Notes: a model not told the origin generated them from the letters alone. DNA of 64,000 nucleotides from Thermincola carboxydiphila (GCA_016841045.1 JAENZX010000012.1:29236-93235), one strand, 5' to 3'. Counted from the stretch's first letter, positions 16,760-25,238 are shown. Numbers and translations: made by a program.

Positions 16760-18268
16760 TCACTCTCCCCGTATTTTACCAAATAACTCCCCTGCAACAT
16801 CCAGCCCCTTTAGGTCTTTGCTGTGAAAAAGCATATCCGAAAAAGCCTCCAAAGAAGCAGTAGAAACCTGTCCGTAGTTAACCATGACAGAAATTGCCTT
16901 AAACTCTCTCATCTTTTTCTGTAGGTGATAAATTTCAAGAAATTCCGGACTAACACTGCAAACACCATCAGTTATGAACACTATGTCTCCCCCAGGATAT
17001 TTGTCTTTCTCCAAGAATTTCAGAGCCTCGCGAAGGGGTTTCTCGAAATCTGTCCCTGATGAGCACAAAAAGTATTCGCCAATTTCCACCAACTGCTCAA
17101 AAGTACAAAGTCCTTTTTCAATTTCAAATATCTTTAACTCATCATCAGGGCCGCCAAACATTATTACCACAAAATCACGTTTCTGAATCATGGCAATCTC
17201 CAGCATAGCAACCGCTATGGCTTTACTGGTTTCTTCCTTAGGCCCCTGCATAGACCCGGAGTTGTCTAGACAAATGATAAGACTTCCCTTCCCCTTGCCC
17301 TCTTTCCCTTTTGTATCGTACAGACAAAGGGATTCATCAATAAATTTTTTCTTAAAACCGGCTTTTCGAGCTTGATTAAAGTAATCTGCCCATTCTTCGG
17401 GCACCACCATTGGCAGATCGTTTCCATAAGTAATTCCCTGCACTTCTGCGGTATCTTCTTTGTGGTCGGTCGCAAACCTGATTTCCTTCACTTCTTTAAG
17501 TCTTCCGATCCTTTGGACCAGCCTCTTTAATTTGGGTGAGTCATAGTATTCCTCAACCAGCTTCAAGTGTGGTGTAAGGTCACCTCTTGTCCAAACTCCT
17601 TTATTATCACCAAGACCCTCGGCCCCAGTCTCAAACTTCCTCTCCCTGCCATCTTTTTCTTCTTCCCCGGCGGCAGCAACATTCTTGCGGCTTGTTTTAT
17701 TCCAGGCGACACGCAGGCGTGCCGAAAGGGTTTTTAGTTGAAGGGTTTCTTTCTCCACAACATGCTGCCATTGTTCTGATAAGGCCTTATACGCTTCGGC
17801 AGATTTAATGTTCCTATCTTGTTCTGCTACAGCTATTACGGCATCTACCGCTTTTTTGTGAGTCAGGGCAAAATCCAACTCTTCTTCACAGCAAAAAATT
17901 TCGTTAACCAAATCTGCAATGGGTTCATCAAGTCCGGCAAGGATTGCTTCAGCAAAGTAGGCTGCGAATATACCACTGCTGAGATTATTGGCTTTAGTGT
18001 ATTTCCGGGATTTTTTGAATTCGTTAGTTTTCATTAGCTGTTCCAGAACCAGCCTGTTAAACCGGGCACCCGTCGATGTCTGCGTTACGGGAAACATCTT
18101 AGGCTCATCAAGGTAAAGAGCATAATATATATCCTGCAGCAGCCACTTAAACTGATCTATGGATTTCATGCCTCCCTGGGCAAGTTTTTTACACAGTTTA
18201 GACCCGGTCAACAGATTCTCGAATTCATCTATGGAATTAACATCAATAACGTATCTTCTTGTGATCAT
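16760..18268 (-). CDS. VWA-domain protein, ViaA/CoxE-like partner of the MoxR ATPase
   Basis: Soluble protein with a C-terminal von Willebrand A domain (from about residue 320). The MIDAS metal-binding parts are present: DNSGS in CLDNSGSMQG, Thr in SSGTDFEKPL and Asp in FITDGVCSV. The first 300 residues are helical and charged, as in ViaA. The neighbouring upstream gene is a MoxR/RavA-type AAA+ ATPase 30 bp away. That pairing is known for complexes that remodel or help mature respiratory or metal enzymes; the client here is not known. ATG at 18268 follows GGGAGA. Its stop overlaps the region of the PHP gene start. Confidence 0.88.
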   Translation of the reverse strand: MITRRYVIDVNSIDEFENLLTGSKLCKKLAQGGMKSIDQFKWLLQDIYYALYLDEPKMFPVTQTSTGARFNRLVLEQLMKTNEFKKSRKYTKANNLSSGIFAAYFAEAILAGLDEPIADLVNEIFCCEEELDFALTHKKAVDAVIAVAEQDRNIKSAEAYKALSEQWQHVVEKETLQLKTLSARLRVAWNKTSRKNVAAAGEEEKDGRERKFETGAEGLGDNKGVWTRGDLTPHLKLVEEYYDSPKLKRLVQRIGRLKEVKEIRFATDHKEDTAEVQGITYGNDLPMVVPEEWADYFNQARKAGFKKKFIDESLCLYDTKGKEGKGKGSLIICLDNSGSMQGPKEETSKAIAVAMLEIAMIQKRDFVVIMFGGPDDELKIFEIEKGLCTFEQLVEIGEYFLCSSGTDFEKPLREALKFLEKDKYPGGDIVFITDGVCSVSPEFLEIYHLQKKMREFKAISVMVNYGQVSTASLEAFSDMLFHSKDLKGLDVAGELFGKIRGE

Positions 18269-18298
18269 GAGTAATTCTCCCGGGCTTATTGTAATTTA

Positions 18299-19444
18299 TT
18301 AACCTGTGCTTGTTTCTATGTCAAGACATTCCCTGATAATAGTGGCGTGAATTTCGCGGACCTGGTCAAGAGCATCCTGAACAACAGCGCTGGGAACTCC
18401 TGATATTTCACCAAGTTCATTTAACCGGTTTTCAATTTCCGTTAGTCTGATATTAACCTCTCCACCCAGCACCTGCCTTCTCGCCCTGTCATCAAAGGCA
18501 GCAAACCTGCTCATAATCTGCCGTGCTTCTTTCAACAGCTCTGAGGCCTGTACTTCAACAGTAAGTTTTACAGTAAAGAGAATATCACTAAATGTCTTTT
18601 TGTCCCCGGACTGCATCCAGAATATATGACTCAGTGCATTAAGGTCTTCGATAGAGGCCTTTGTTCTACCCCGGAGGTAAGCATGTGCCTGGAGAATTTT
18701 TCTACTTTCCCTAAAACGCCTGTCAGATATATTCACTCCAGCTTCCCTCAGCTTAAGAACTATACTTATGACCCGGTTTGTTATATCTGATGGAATTTCA
18801 ACCTCAAAAGCTTCCTTCTGCCACTGCTGAAGCTCATCCAGTGTGTACAAAGTCGTACTCTCTTTGCTGCCGTTAAGTTCGAACAGCCTTTTTAAATTAT
18901 CGATATCGTTGATATATCCAACTTCATACCTAAATAAAAACCGGTCATAAAAAGCTTTAAGTTCATCATTTGTTTCGGGAGGCACTTCATTGGCCGCCCC
19001 GACAAGCATCACCAAAGGCACGGCAACCGTTTCGTTCCCATTTTGATAGTACCGTTCATTTAAAATTGTCAAAATGGTATTTGCACAACTGCTATTGGAA
19101 TTAAAAATTTCATCCAGGAAGACAAAATGAGCATCTGCCGTCTTACCTGTTAGTATCCTTTTGAATTCATCACTTTCCAGGGATTTTAGAGAAACGGGCC
19201 CAATAATCTCATCCGGTTTGGTGAATTTGGTCATCAGGTAAGAAAAGAAATTTCCTCCCCTGAGCCTCGCTCCAAATTCGTTGACCAGCATACTTTTGGC
19301 AGTGCCCGGTGGTCCTATGAATAGAACATGGTTACCGGTCAACATACCCATTAGAAGGCCGTCCACCAATTCCTCTCGTTCTATCACAATATGTGACAGC
19401 TCGTCCCTCAACTGATTAAGTTTATTCATAACTGGTTTATCCAC
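18299..19444 (-). CDS. MoxR/RavA-type AAA+ ATPase
   Basis: Hexameric AAA+ chaperone-type ATPase that works with a VWA protein. It has Walker A GPPGTAKSML, Walker B HFVFLDEIF, sensor-1-like LVGAANEVP and the arginine-finger region AFYDRFLFRYEV. A C-terminal helical segment with DRRFRESRKILQAHA follows, typical of the RavA/MoxR group. The long open frame extends upstream to a GTG at 19543, but GTG at 19444, eight bases after AAGGAG (19453-19458), is the best start and gives 381 residues. A long imperfect palindrome lies just upstream (19502-19549). Confidence 0.9.
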   Translation of the reverse strand: MDKPVMNKLNQLRDELSHIVIEREELVDGLLMGMLTGNHVLFIGPPGTAKSMLVNEFGARLRGGNFFSYLMTKFTKPDEIIGPVSLKSLESDEFKRILTGKTADAHFVFLDEIFNSNSSCANTILTILNERYYQNGNETVAVPLVMLVGAANEVPPETNDELKAFYDRFLFRYEVGYINDIDNLKRLFELNGSKESTTLYTLDELQQWQKEAFEVEIPSDITNRVISIVLKLREAGVNISDRRFRESRKILQAHAYLRGRTKASIEDLNALSHIFWMQSGDKKTFSDILFTVKLTVEVQASELLKEARQIMSRFAAFDDRARRQVLGGEVNIRLTEIENRLNELGEISGVPSAVVQDALDQVREIHATIIRECLDIETSTG

Positions 19445-19501
19445 AGCAAGCGCTCCTTGAACTGATTTTGGAGGAATTATTTTATTAAACCTATTTATAA
19501 T

Positions 19502-19549
19502 ATGAGCCGGGCAACAGGTTTTCATCCGACAACCTGTTAACACGGCTCA
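19502..19549 (-). promoter_or_regulatory. Long imperfect palindrome upstream of the moxR gene
   Basis: On the minus strand GAGCCG...AACAGGTT is followed by an 11-base loop and AACCTGTT...CGGCTC, an inverted repeat with arms of about 17 bases and a short mismatch in the middle. It lies 60-100 bases upstream of the chosen GTG start and about 60 bases before the end of the preceding gene's coding region. No T run follows, so an operator or leader hairpin is more likely than a terminator. Confidence 0.45.
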
Positions 19550-19611
19550 ATTTTCCACCATAATTAAATTATACCATAAACCTTTTGATTAACAGAGTAG
19601 TCTTACTTAAT

Positions 19612-20211
19612 TTACTCACCCGCCTTTTCGGGAACTTTCTCAGCCGGGTAGCTTAGGCTAATAAGCATCTCTTTGAAAATCTTCTGGTACTGTTCTGCCT
19701 GTGACTCGGGATAAAAGCAGCTAAAACGGTACACCTTTTCGTTTTGCCTGAAAAAATATTCTGCCGCTATTATCCGGGCGTCACCGGTTCCCCTGGCGTA
19801 TGCCAGCATATAGCCGCTTTTTTCACCTACTTTTTTGGTGCTGAACTGGAGCGAATCATATCCTGGAGCCATTGATTTTTGTGCCTGCCCGATGTATTCC
19901 GGAATTGGTTGTTTTAAGAGCATTACCTGTACAAAACCATGGGCTGACCCGTCAGGGTTTGAAAAGGTAACATTTTCAGAAATATCACCGTCTGAATACT
20001 TTTCGGTTTTCAACAGCCATCCCTGAGGATAGATAAACTTAACTCCTTCCTTTTCGGAAGAATAAGTCATCATCATTTCAGCTTCATTGTCACTAATTTG
20101 CACAACTGGCACCGAATAAGTAACCACCATCAGCGGAGCAACTACAAAGGCTAAGAGCGCAATGGTCCACAGAAGCTTTTTCCTCCCCAGCACAACGAGT
20201 TTTCCACTCAC
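19612..20211 (-). CDS. Membrane-anchored PsbP/DcrB-like protein
   Basis: Predicted secreted or membrane-tethered protein of 199 residues. An N-terminal basic stretch (GRKKLLW) is followed by one hydrophobic helix (TIALLAFVVAPLMVVTYSV), then a soluble domain with the PsbP/DUF1795-like opening VKFIYPQGWLLK. No lipobox cysteine is seen. The best start is GTG at 20211 directly after AGGGGAGGTGA; the frame is open up to 20280 but has no better site. Function unknown; the fold class is inferred from one motif and the size. It sits alone between the moxR operon and the MetE-like gene. Confidence 0.7.
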   Translation of the reverse strand: MSGKLVVLGRKKLLWTIALLAFVVAPLMVVTYSVPVVQISDNEAEMMMTYSSEKEGVKFIYPQGWLLKTEKYSDGDISENVTFSNPDGSAHGFVQVMLLKQPIPEYIGQAQKSMAPGYDSLQFSTKKVGEKSGYMLAYARGTGDARIIAAEYFFRQNEKVYRFSCFYPESQAEQYQKIFKEMLISLSYPAEKVPEKAGE

Positions 20212-20283
20212 CAAAATCACCTCCCCTAATATATATGGGGAAGTCCATAAAAAATGACAATCAGTCAAATGGTTTGACAAAAA

Positions 20284-21357
20284 TTAGAATTGGCCTCGCA
20301 TTTTTTGAGCAAGTTCTTTTGTGAATTCATGAGCTCCAACTGCCAGTTCCATGGGCAGTGTTCCTGTTCCGCAGCTTGGGGTGATCATTGCCTGCTTTTT
20401 AAGAACCTCTCTGTTAAATCCCTTTTTCTCAAGGTAGGTAAAGTGTTCATTCAAAACCCCCTCCAGGCTGTCAACATTCTGCTTAACCAACTGATCGGCA
20501 GTAGTCGGAACAATGCCCCAGGCAAGACATCCTCCACGATTCATGAAACCTTTTAGTTCGTCTATGTAACTAGCAACAGTGGTGAAATAGTTGAAGGCAT
20601 CAAAACTGACAATATCAACTTTTGACTCAAACAAAATAGACCAGTCCATCCCTGCACAGGAGTGAGTTCCAGCAAGTGCTCCCGCACTCTGAACAGCTTC
20701 ATAGATACTGTTTAACTCAGTAATGATTTCTTCCTTTTTTAGGGTTATAAAGGTTGACTGCCCGGAAGCATAAAGCCCGGGGTCGTCAACGAATACTATT
20801 ACAGGCAGGTCAAACTGAGCCAAGGACCTGGCCTGATTTAGCCCCTGCAGGGTTAGGGTTTTAATAAGAACATCCCTTCCCTGAGGGTTATAGTAAATCG
20901 CCTTCCTGTCCTGGTCGGTAAGAGCCAGACCAACGGTTAGCGGGCCGCTGATGTGACCTTTCAGGTATCTGGCCTGACCGGTTCCACGCGATTCAAGACG
21001 CCTTAAAAAAGCATAAAACCCGGAAGCTGAATTCTCGGGAAATCTGAAAAATTTTAAAGCCTCCTCATTTCCGTCGAGAGCGGCCAGGTAGGTCTCATAA
21101 AAGCGGGCAAGCTTTTCTCCCCACTCCTGCTGCTCCGTATCAAAATAATATTTGTTTCCCTTTTCTACAACCAGACCAATTTCCACCAGGGGGCCGATAA
21201 ACTGGTTTAGGAAACCCTCATCGCTTCCCCGCTTAGGAAGCTGTGGCCAATAGGGGACTTCAGGAAAATATGACATGACAAAATTCACCGCTTCATCAGG
21301 GTCCGTATGAGGCACGCTGCCGATACCGGTAGCGAGAAATTCGGGTATAAAGTTCAT
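20284..21357 (-). CDS. MetE/UroD-superfamily protein, core-MetE-like
   Basis: TIM-barrel protein of the cobalamin-independent methionine synthase/uroporphyrinogen decarboxylase superfamily, 357 residues. Zinc-type ligands like those of MetE are visible: His and Cys in GTHSCAG, an acidic residue about 20 positions on in VSFDAFN, and a late Cys in TPSCGTG. The MetE substrate-binding N-terminal half is absent, as in the short core-MetE proteins of anaerobes that take methyl groups from corrinoid proteins. ATG at 21366 touches the CAGGAGG site, so ATG at 21357, eight bases later, is chosen. The exact methyl donor cannot be read from sequence. Confidence 0.75.
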   Translation of the reverse strand: MNFIPEFLATGIGSVPHTDPDEAVNFVMSYFPEVPYWPQLPKRGSDEGFLNQFIGPLVEIGLVVEKGNKYYFDTEQQEWGEKLARFYETYLAALDGNEEALKFFRFPENSASGFYAFLRRLESRGTGQARYLKGHISGPLTVGLALTDQDRKAIYYNPQGRDVLIKTLTLQGLNQARSLAQFDLPVIVFVDDPGLYASGQSTFITLKKEEIITELNSIYEAVQSAGALAGTHSCAGMDWSILFESKVDIVSFDAFNYFTTVASYIDELKGFMNRGGCLAWGIVPTTADQLVKQNVDSLEGVLNEHFTYLEKKGFNREVLKKQAMITPSCGTGTLPMELAVGAHEFTKELAQKMRGQF

Positions 21358-21497
21358 AGATAACATCCTCCTGTTAAAAATATGTTAAAATTGGTATTAT
21401 TTTATGTTATACATAAAAATCCTAAAAATCAATAAGAACTACAGGATTTTTTGATTAAGCTTCAGAATATTATTATAAAAATATTCGGGAGGAACAT

Positions 21498-21857
21498 ATG
21501 AATGAAATTCTAAGAATACTCAGGGCTGGTGGCTATGCTCTTGAAGGGCTGCTGTACCTTATTAAGGCAGAAAGAAATACCAAAATCCTTCTGGCAATTG
21601 CCATTCTTACTATAGTTATATGTCCTTTAATAGGCTTTACTGTTTTACAGACTATGATTGTCTTCTTTACTGCAATGGTCACTGTCATTGCAGAGGTTCT
21701 GAATACAGCAATTGAAATTGCTCTGGACCTGCAGGTGAAAGGCGAATTTCATCCCAAAGTGAAAATTGCCAAAGACATTGCTGCCTGTACGGTACTTTTT
21801 GGTTTGCTGACTTCACTCATAGTTACAGTGGTCTTTTTTGTTTCCAACATTAGCTGA
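21498..21857 (+). CDS. dgkA: Diacylglycerol/undecaprenol kinase family protein
   Basis: Small membrane kinase of the DgkA family, which in Gram-positives phosphorylates undecaprenol and so recycles the lipid carrier used by murG and the glycan locus. The 119 residues hold three hydrophobic helices, the signature AEVLNTAIEIALDL and KIAKDIAACTVL. An N-terminal arginine-rich helix (RILRAGGYALEGL) is normal for the family. The start ATG follows GGGAGGAAC. It converges on nagA, and the two reading frames overlap by 8 bp. Confidence 0.9.
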   Translation: MNEILRILRAGGYALEGLLYLIKAERNTKILLAIAILTIVICPLIGFTVLQTMIVFFTAMVTVIAEVLNTAIEIALDLQVKGEFHPKVKIAKDIAACTVLFGLLTSLIVTVVFFVSNIS

Positions 21858-23010
21858 CAACTTTTCCCTCAACCATAGTCATCATAACCTTGAAGTCTTC
21901 GTCCAGTACTGTAATATCAGCATCCATACCTTCCCTGAGAAGACCTTTTGTTTTTATTCCAATAATGCGGGCAGGATTTTCTGAAGCCATTCTGGCAGCT
22001 TCATTCCAGGATAGCCCCACTTTAGTTACCAGGACTTTTATTGCTTCATTCATACCAATAACGCTGCCAGAAATAGTTCCGTCTTCAAGGCGGGCTACGC
22101 CGTCTTTTACGAAAACAGTCTGCCCTCCAAGTTCAAATTCCCCTTCCCCCATTCTTCCAGCTCTGATACAGTCGGTTACAGCGCATACATTGGTTATTCC
22201 CTTGACCTTTAAGAGTATCTTAATGACCTTCGGATTGATGTGAACACCGTCAGGGATAATATCAGCAGTCAGACCTTCTAAGGTAAGAACCGCTCCAGCA
22301 GTCCCTACTTCACGGTGATGAAGCCTTCCCATGGCATTAAGGGTGTGGGTAGCATGTCTCAATCCTAAACTAACAGCTTCGGAAACTTCATCAAATGATG
22401 CCTCAGAATGTCCCAGGGAAACCAACATTCCCTGGGATTTTGCGTATTGAATCACTTCTTTTGCCCCCGGCAATTCAGGAGCCAGGGTAAGCATTTTTAC
22501 AGTTCCACCGCCGGTTTTAACATATTCCTTTACTTCCTGCAGGCAAGGCATACGCAGGTCTTTCAGCCTCTGGGCCCCTTTTTGCCCGGGATTTAGGAAC
22601 GGACCTTCCAGATGTGTACCCAAAATTCGCGCCCCAACAGCTTCCTTTTGAGAAGCTTCTCCGACAACTTTTATAACTTCAAGCAGCTTTTCGGGAGGAG
22701 CAGACATTGTCGTGGCTAAAAATGCCGTTGTCCCCCCTCCAGCCAAAGCCCTGGATATAGTGTCCAGGCTTTCACCCGTTCCATCCATAACATCACTGCC
22801 ACCGGCACCATGAACGTGCAGGTCAATGAACCCCGGACAAATATATGCCGTGCCAAAGTCAAAAATATCAACTGATTCCTCAGCTTCTGCTGTTTGGTTA
22901 AACCCGACCGCGGTTATGGTTTCCCCCAGTATTTCAACAAAGCCATCCACGGGAAGCTTATTGTCCGGTGTAATAACACGGCCTTTGAGTACTATTTTCC
23001 GCTTTCTCAT
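21850..23010 (-). CDS. nagA: N-acetylglucosamine-6-phosphate deacetylase
   Basis: Amidohydrolase that removes acetate from GlcNAc-6-phosphate in amino-sugar and wall recycling. The 386 residues include the metal-binding HVHGAGG motif in PGFIDLHVHGAGG, the conserved GTHLEGPFLNPGQKGA, SLGHSEASFDE, ATHTLNAMGRLHHR and the catalytic aspartate context AVTDCIRAGR. ATG at 23010 follows AGGTGATG. No nagB or transporter is adjacent, so it appears to act in recycling rather than in a dedicated uptake operon. Confidence 0.95.
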   Translation of the reverse strand: MRKRKIVLKGRVITPDNKLPVDGFVEILGETITAVGFNQTAEAEESVDIFDFGTAYICPGFIDLHVHGAGGSDVMDGTGESLDTISRALAGGGTTAFLATTMSAPPEKLLEVIKVVGEASQKEAVGARILGTHLEGPFLNPGQKGAQRLKDLRMPCLQEVKEYVKTGGGTVKMLTLAPELPGAKEVIQYAKSQGMLVSLGHSEASFDEVSEAVSLGLRHATHTLNAMGRLHHREVGTAGAVLTLEGLTADIIPDGVHINPKVIKILLKVKGITNVCAVTDCIRAGRMGEGEFELGGQTVFVKDGVARLEDGTISGSVIGMNEAIKVLVTKVGLSWNEAARMASENPARIIGIKTKGLLREGMDADITVLDEDFKVMMTMVEGKVVS

Positions 23011-23079
23011 ATCATCACCTATTTATGATTCGGTAGATCAATTCACTTCTGCGGTTGATCCTTTTTTACCGGAAGGCAA

Positions 23080-23751
23080 TTATAGTATTGTCGGAATCCT
23101 TTTAATAATTTCTGTGCCTTTGAGATTTATTTTACATATGTAAGCAAAAACGTTGACACCGTTATGAAAGGCGTTCCTTAGTGCCGCCCCAAAGGCAGGG
23201 TCAGTGGTATCGTTGGGGGAAAAAACTGCAGCATCCTCTCTCTGAATCAAAAAAACTACGGCTGCCTTGTTGCCTTCTGAGCAAGCCCTGACAAGTTCAT
23301 TTAAATGGCGTGCTCCCCGTTCTGTAGGAGCATCAGGAAATCTGGCTGTCCCATCTACAACCAGAGTTACCGATTTGACTTCCACATAATACTTTTGTCC
23401 CTCAGAGTCTAAGAGAAGGTCCAGCCTGCTTTCACCGTATTTTATTTCACGTTTAACGACCCGGCAGCCTTTAAATTCTTCGAGAAGACCGTTGTTTACA
23501 GCATCTGCAATTACCCTGTTTGGCACCCTGGCATCCACCGATACAAACATCCCTTTATATTTGACAAGGGCCAAGTCGTATAGTGTTGCTCTTCCTGCCC
23601 CGCGTTTGTCCTCTAGGTAGACCTCGGCACCTGGACATAACAGTTCTCTTAGTCTGCCTGAATTGGCCACATGGGCCAAAACTTCCTCTCCTGCCACTTC
23701 TACCAGTGCAGCAAAGCGATTTTTACGTTCAATGAATTTTGCCTTTATCAT
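23080..23751 (-). CDS. sfsA: SfsA family DNA-binding/nuclease protein
   Basis: SfsA homologue, 223 residues. It carries an OB-like N-terminal half with LAHVANSGRLRELL and a nuclease-like C-terminal half with SRLDLLL, YYVEVKSVTL, FPDAPTERGARHL and FLIQREDA. The conserved Glu and Lys of the EVKS motif would belong to the predicted PD-(D/E)xK-like active site. Originally linked to maltose metabolism in E. coli; its physiological role here is unclear. ATG at 23751 follows TGAGG. Confidence 0.92.
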   Translation of the reverse strand: MIKAKFIERKNRFAALVEVAGEEVLAHVANSGRLRELLCPGAEVYLEDKRGAGRATLYDLALVKYKGMFVSVDARVPNRVIADAVNNGLLEEFKGCRVVKREIKYGESRLDLLLDSEGQKYYVEVKSVTLVVDGTARFPDAPTERGARHLNELVRACSEGNKAAVVFLIQREDAAVFSPNDTTDPAFGAALRNAFHNGVNVFAYICKINLKGTEIIKRIPTIL

Positions 23752-23851
23752 AAGACCTCACAAATATATGTTTTAAAAAAGTATAGCTTCACACAGCGCC
23801 TAACTTTATTTAATGTAAAAGTAGCCTTTTATGCAGAAATCTTCTTTAGCT

Positions 23852-24135
23852 GAGCCGGGGTTGCTTCGGGTAGTTAAAACCCGGAGGTATGACCATTTAC
23901 TCCGTTTTTTCGGGAATCCTCATCGATTCAACTAACCTCACCCCTCATGGCGAAGCCTCGGCTGCCCGCCAATTCACCGTCCGTGGTTCAGTGCCGGCTT
24001 CGGACATCCTATCCTCTGGGCCTTTGGCTTCGCCGAGGGGTTCAGCAAGTTGAATTACGATGAGAATTCCAATCGAAAAAACTCCGTAAACGATCATACC
24101 TCCTTTTCAGCGAAACCGAAGCAACCCGTACTTTG
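23852..24135. repeat. Long self-complementary intergenic element, copy 1
   Basis: This fills most of the 470-bp gap after sfsA and folds almost end to end. Paired arms, outside in: GGGTTGCTTCGG 23858-23869 with 24116-24127 (12 of 12); GGAGGTATGA 23883-23892 with 24094-24103; TTTAC 23896-23900 with 24086-24090; CATCG and ATTCAACT 23921-23933 with 24048-24062; CCCCTC plus GGCGAAGCC 23941-23957 with 24026-24040. CTCCG occurs on both arms in the same sense as an internal loop. No convincing ORF lies inside. The termini CCGGGGTT and AACCCGTACTTT match copy 2 at 28330-28563. It could be a structured RNA or a mobile hairpin element; neither is proven. Confidence 0.85.
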
Positions 24136-24187
24136 GGGTATCGAGAGCATCTGGTCTAAATACTAAATTGCATTATACGTTAACAAA

Positions 24188-24204
24188 GGAGGGGTAGACC
24201 CTCC
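24188..24204 (-). terminator. Short hairpin after the 24222 gene
   Basis: GGAGGGG-TAGA-CCCTCC forms a compact stem. Read on the minus strand it follows the stop of the small membrane protein gene and is trailed by TTTGTT, so it is a modest intrinsic terminator. Confidence 0.5.
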
Positions 24205-24221
24205 TCCTAAAATTTTCAAAC

Positions 24222-24515
24222 CTAAATTTGTTCTTCAATGTAGTTGGGATTGCACTTATGCCCGTTCCAGCCCCAAAATAGGAAGTACCCAAGAAAAACA
24301 ACACTTAAGAAAAGGCTGAGTACGTGAAGTGTCGCGACAGTATTGGGTACGGCATCATAGGGTAGGTTTTCGCCCACGGTAACAAACCCTCCAAGTAGTT
24401 CTACCGAAATCAGCTGATAGTCAATTGAATAACTGGCGTATGCCAGGGCCGAGGAGACAGCTACATATTCAAAAATTATAATAAGTATAGGAAACAAATA
24501 CAGCAAAATATTCAC
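24222..24515 (-). CDS. Small membrane protein of unknown function
   Basis: Predicted 97-residue protein with two hydrophobic helices, one at the N-terminus (LLYLFPILIIIFEYVAVSSAL) and one near residues 65-85 (LHVLSLFLSVVFLGYFLFW). They are separated by about 40 polar residues, and the short tail carries one Cys. I do not recognise a family. ATG at 24515 is preceded by an AAAAAGGTG site and the gene is followed by a hairpin, which support a real gene. It lies just beyond the long hairpin element. Confidence 0.6.
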   Translation of the reverse strand: MNILLYLFPILIIIFEYVAVSSALAYASYSIDYQLISVELLGGFVTVGENLPYDAVPNTVATLHVLSLFLSVVFLGYFLFWGWNGHKCNPNYIEEQI

Positions 24516-24614
24516 CTTTTTCTTTGTATTTTTGACAAGTATATACTTATTATAATTCTTTGCGACTCAAAAATACAATTATAAATTACCATAAGTATCG
24601 ATTTTAAGTAAAAC

Positions 24615-24649
24615 AAAAAACCTCAGGGGAATGTCACATCCGCCTGAGG
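24615..24649 (-). terminator. Intrinsic terminator after the coiled-coil gene
   Basis: CCTCAGG (24621-24627) and CCTGAGG (24643-24649) form the stem. On the minus strand it is followed by a run of seven T residues, directly after the stop of the 24667 gene. Confidence 0.85.
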
Positions 24650-24666
24650 CAGTAGTTTATATGTAT

Positions 24667-24903
24667 TTATTGTGCTTTTCGTAATGGCTCCAAGCTCTTA
24701 TCAAAACCTGCAAGGACACCCTCTACACGGGCCAGGTGATTGTTGATATTGTCCATTTCAGCCCGGTGAACCTCATTGCTTTCGACCAAAGCTTTTAACC
24801 ATTGGTAGCTCTCTTCCACCAATGGTTCAAGCCTTTCAAGCCTTTCTTCAAGCCCGTCAAGCTTGTCCAGTTTCTTTAGTATTTGCTGCAGAATTTTTTC
24901 CAA
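24667..24903 (-). CDS. Small coiled-coil protein
   Basis: Predicted 78-residue soluble protein that is nearly all amphipathic helix: ILQQILKKLDKLDGLEERLERLEPL continues with heptad spacing to the C-terminus. The frame is open to an ATG at 24942, but GGAGG lies inside that extension. The TTG at 24903, nine bases after GGAGG, is the likely start (L-E-K-I-L). I recognise no enzyme motif; an oligomerising or scaffold role is the only thing the sequence suggests. It is monocistronic, with its own terminator. Confidence 0.7.
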   Translation of the reverse strand: MEKILQQILKKLDKLDGLEERLERLEPLVEESYQWLKALVESNEVHRAEMDNINNHLARVEGVLAGFDKSLEPLRKAQ

Positions 24904-24986
24904 ATTAATCAACCTCCAAGACTTACAAACCAGCAAATTCATTATACCAAATATTGTAAGTGATTGAAAGAGACTTTTTTGTGTTA

Positions 24987-25238
24987 CTACATTACCACAC
25001 TCCTAAACCCCACCCGCTCATCATAGCCACACTTCGGGCAGGTAAATAGGTGCACACACGGCGCTTCGTCAGCCATCTCCCAAAACTCTGGCTGCTCATA
25101 CAAATCCATATCATCATACGGACTGTAAGGGCCGTAATAATCTTCCACCATTCCCCCGTCTTCCATTGTCTCACCACATTCCGGACATACCCGGTCCGTT
25201 ACGGCTAAACCATTACACACAGGACACCCGCACTCCAT
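24987..25238 (-). CDS. Small zinc-ribbon protein
   Basis: Predicted 83-residue protein with three CxxC knuckles: CPVC at the N-terminus, CPEC about 13 residues on, and CPKC near the end. An acidic, tyrosine-rich linker (DYYGPYSPYDDMDLYEQPEF) separates the last from the first two. The first two can bind one zinc; the third has only its own pair plus nearby Cys and His. ATG at 25238 follows GAGGTGG; a GTG nine bases upstream overlaps the site. Function unknown. Confidence 0.75.
   Translation of the reverse strand: MECGCPVCNGLAVTDRVCPECGETMEDGGMVEDYYGPYSPYDDMDLYEQPEFWEMADEAPCVHLFTCPKCGYDERVGFRSVVM

Noticed and set aside
23852..24135. Protein-coding gene inside the long hairpin element
   Set aside because: No frame of useful length with a ribosome binding site is seen, and the paired arms explain the sequence better.
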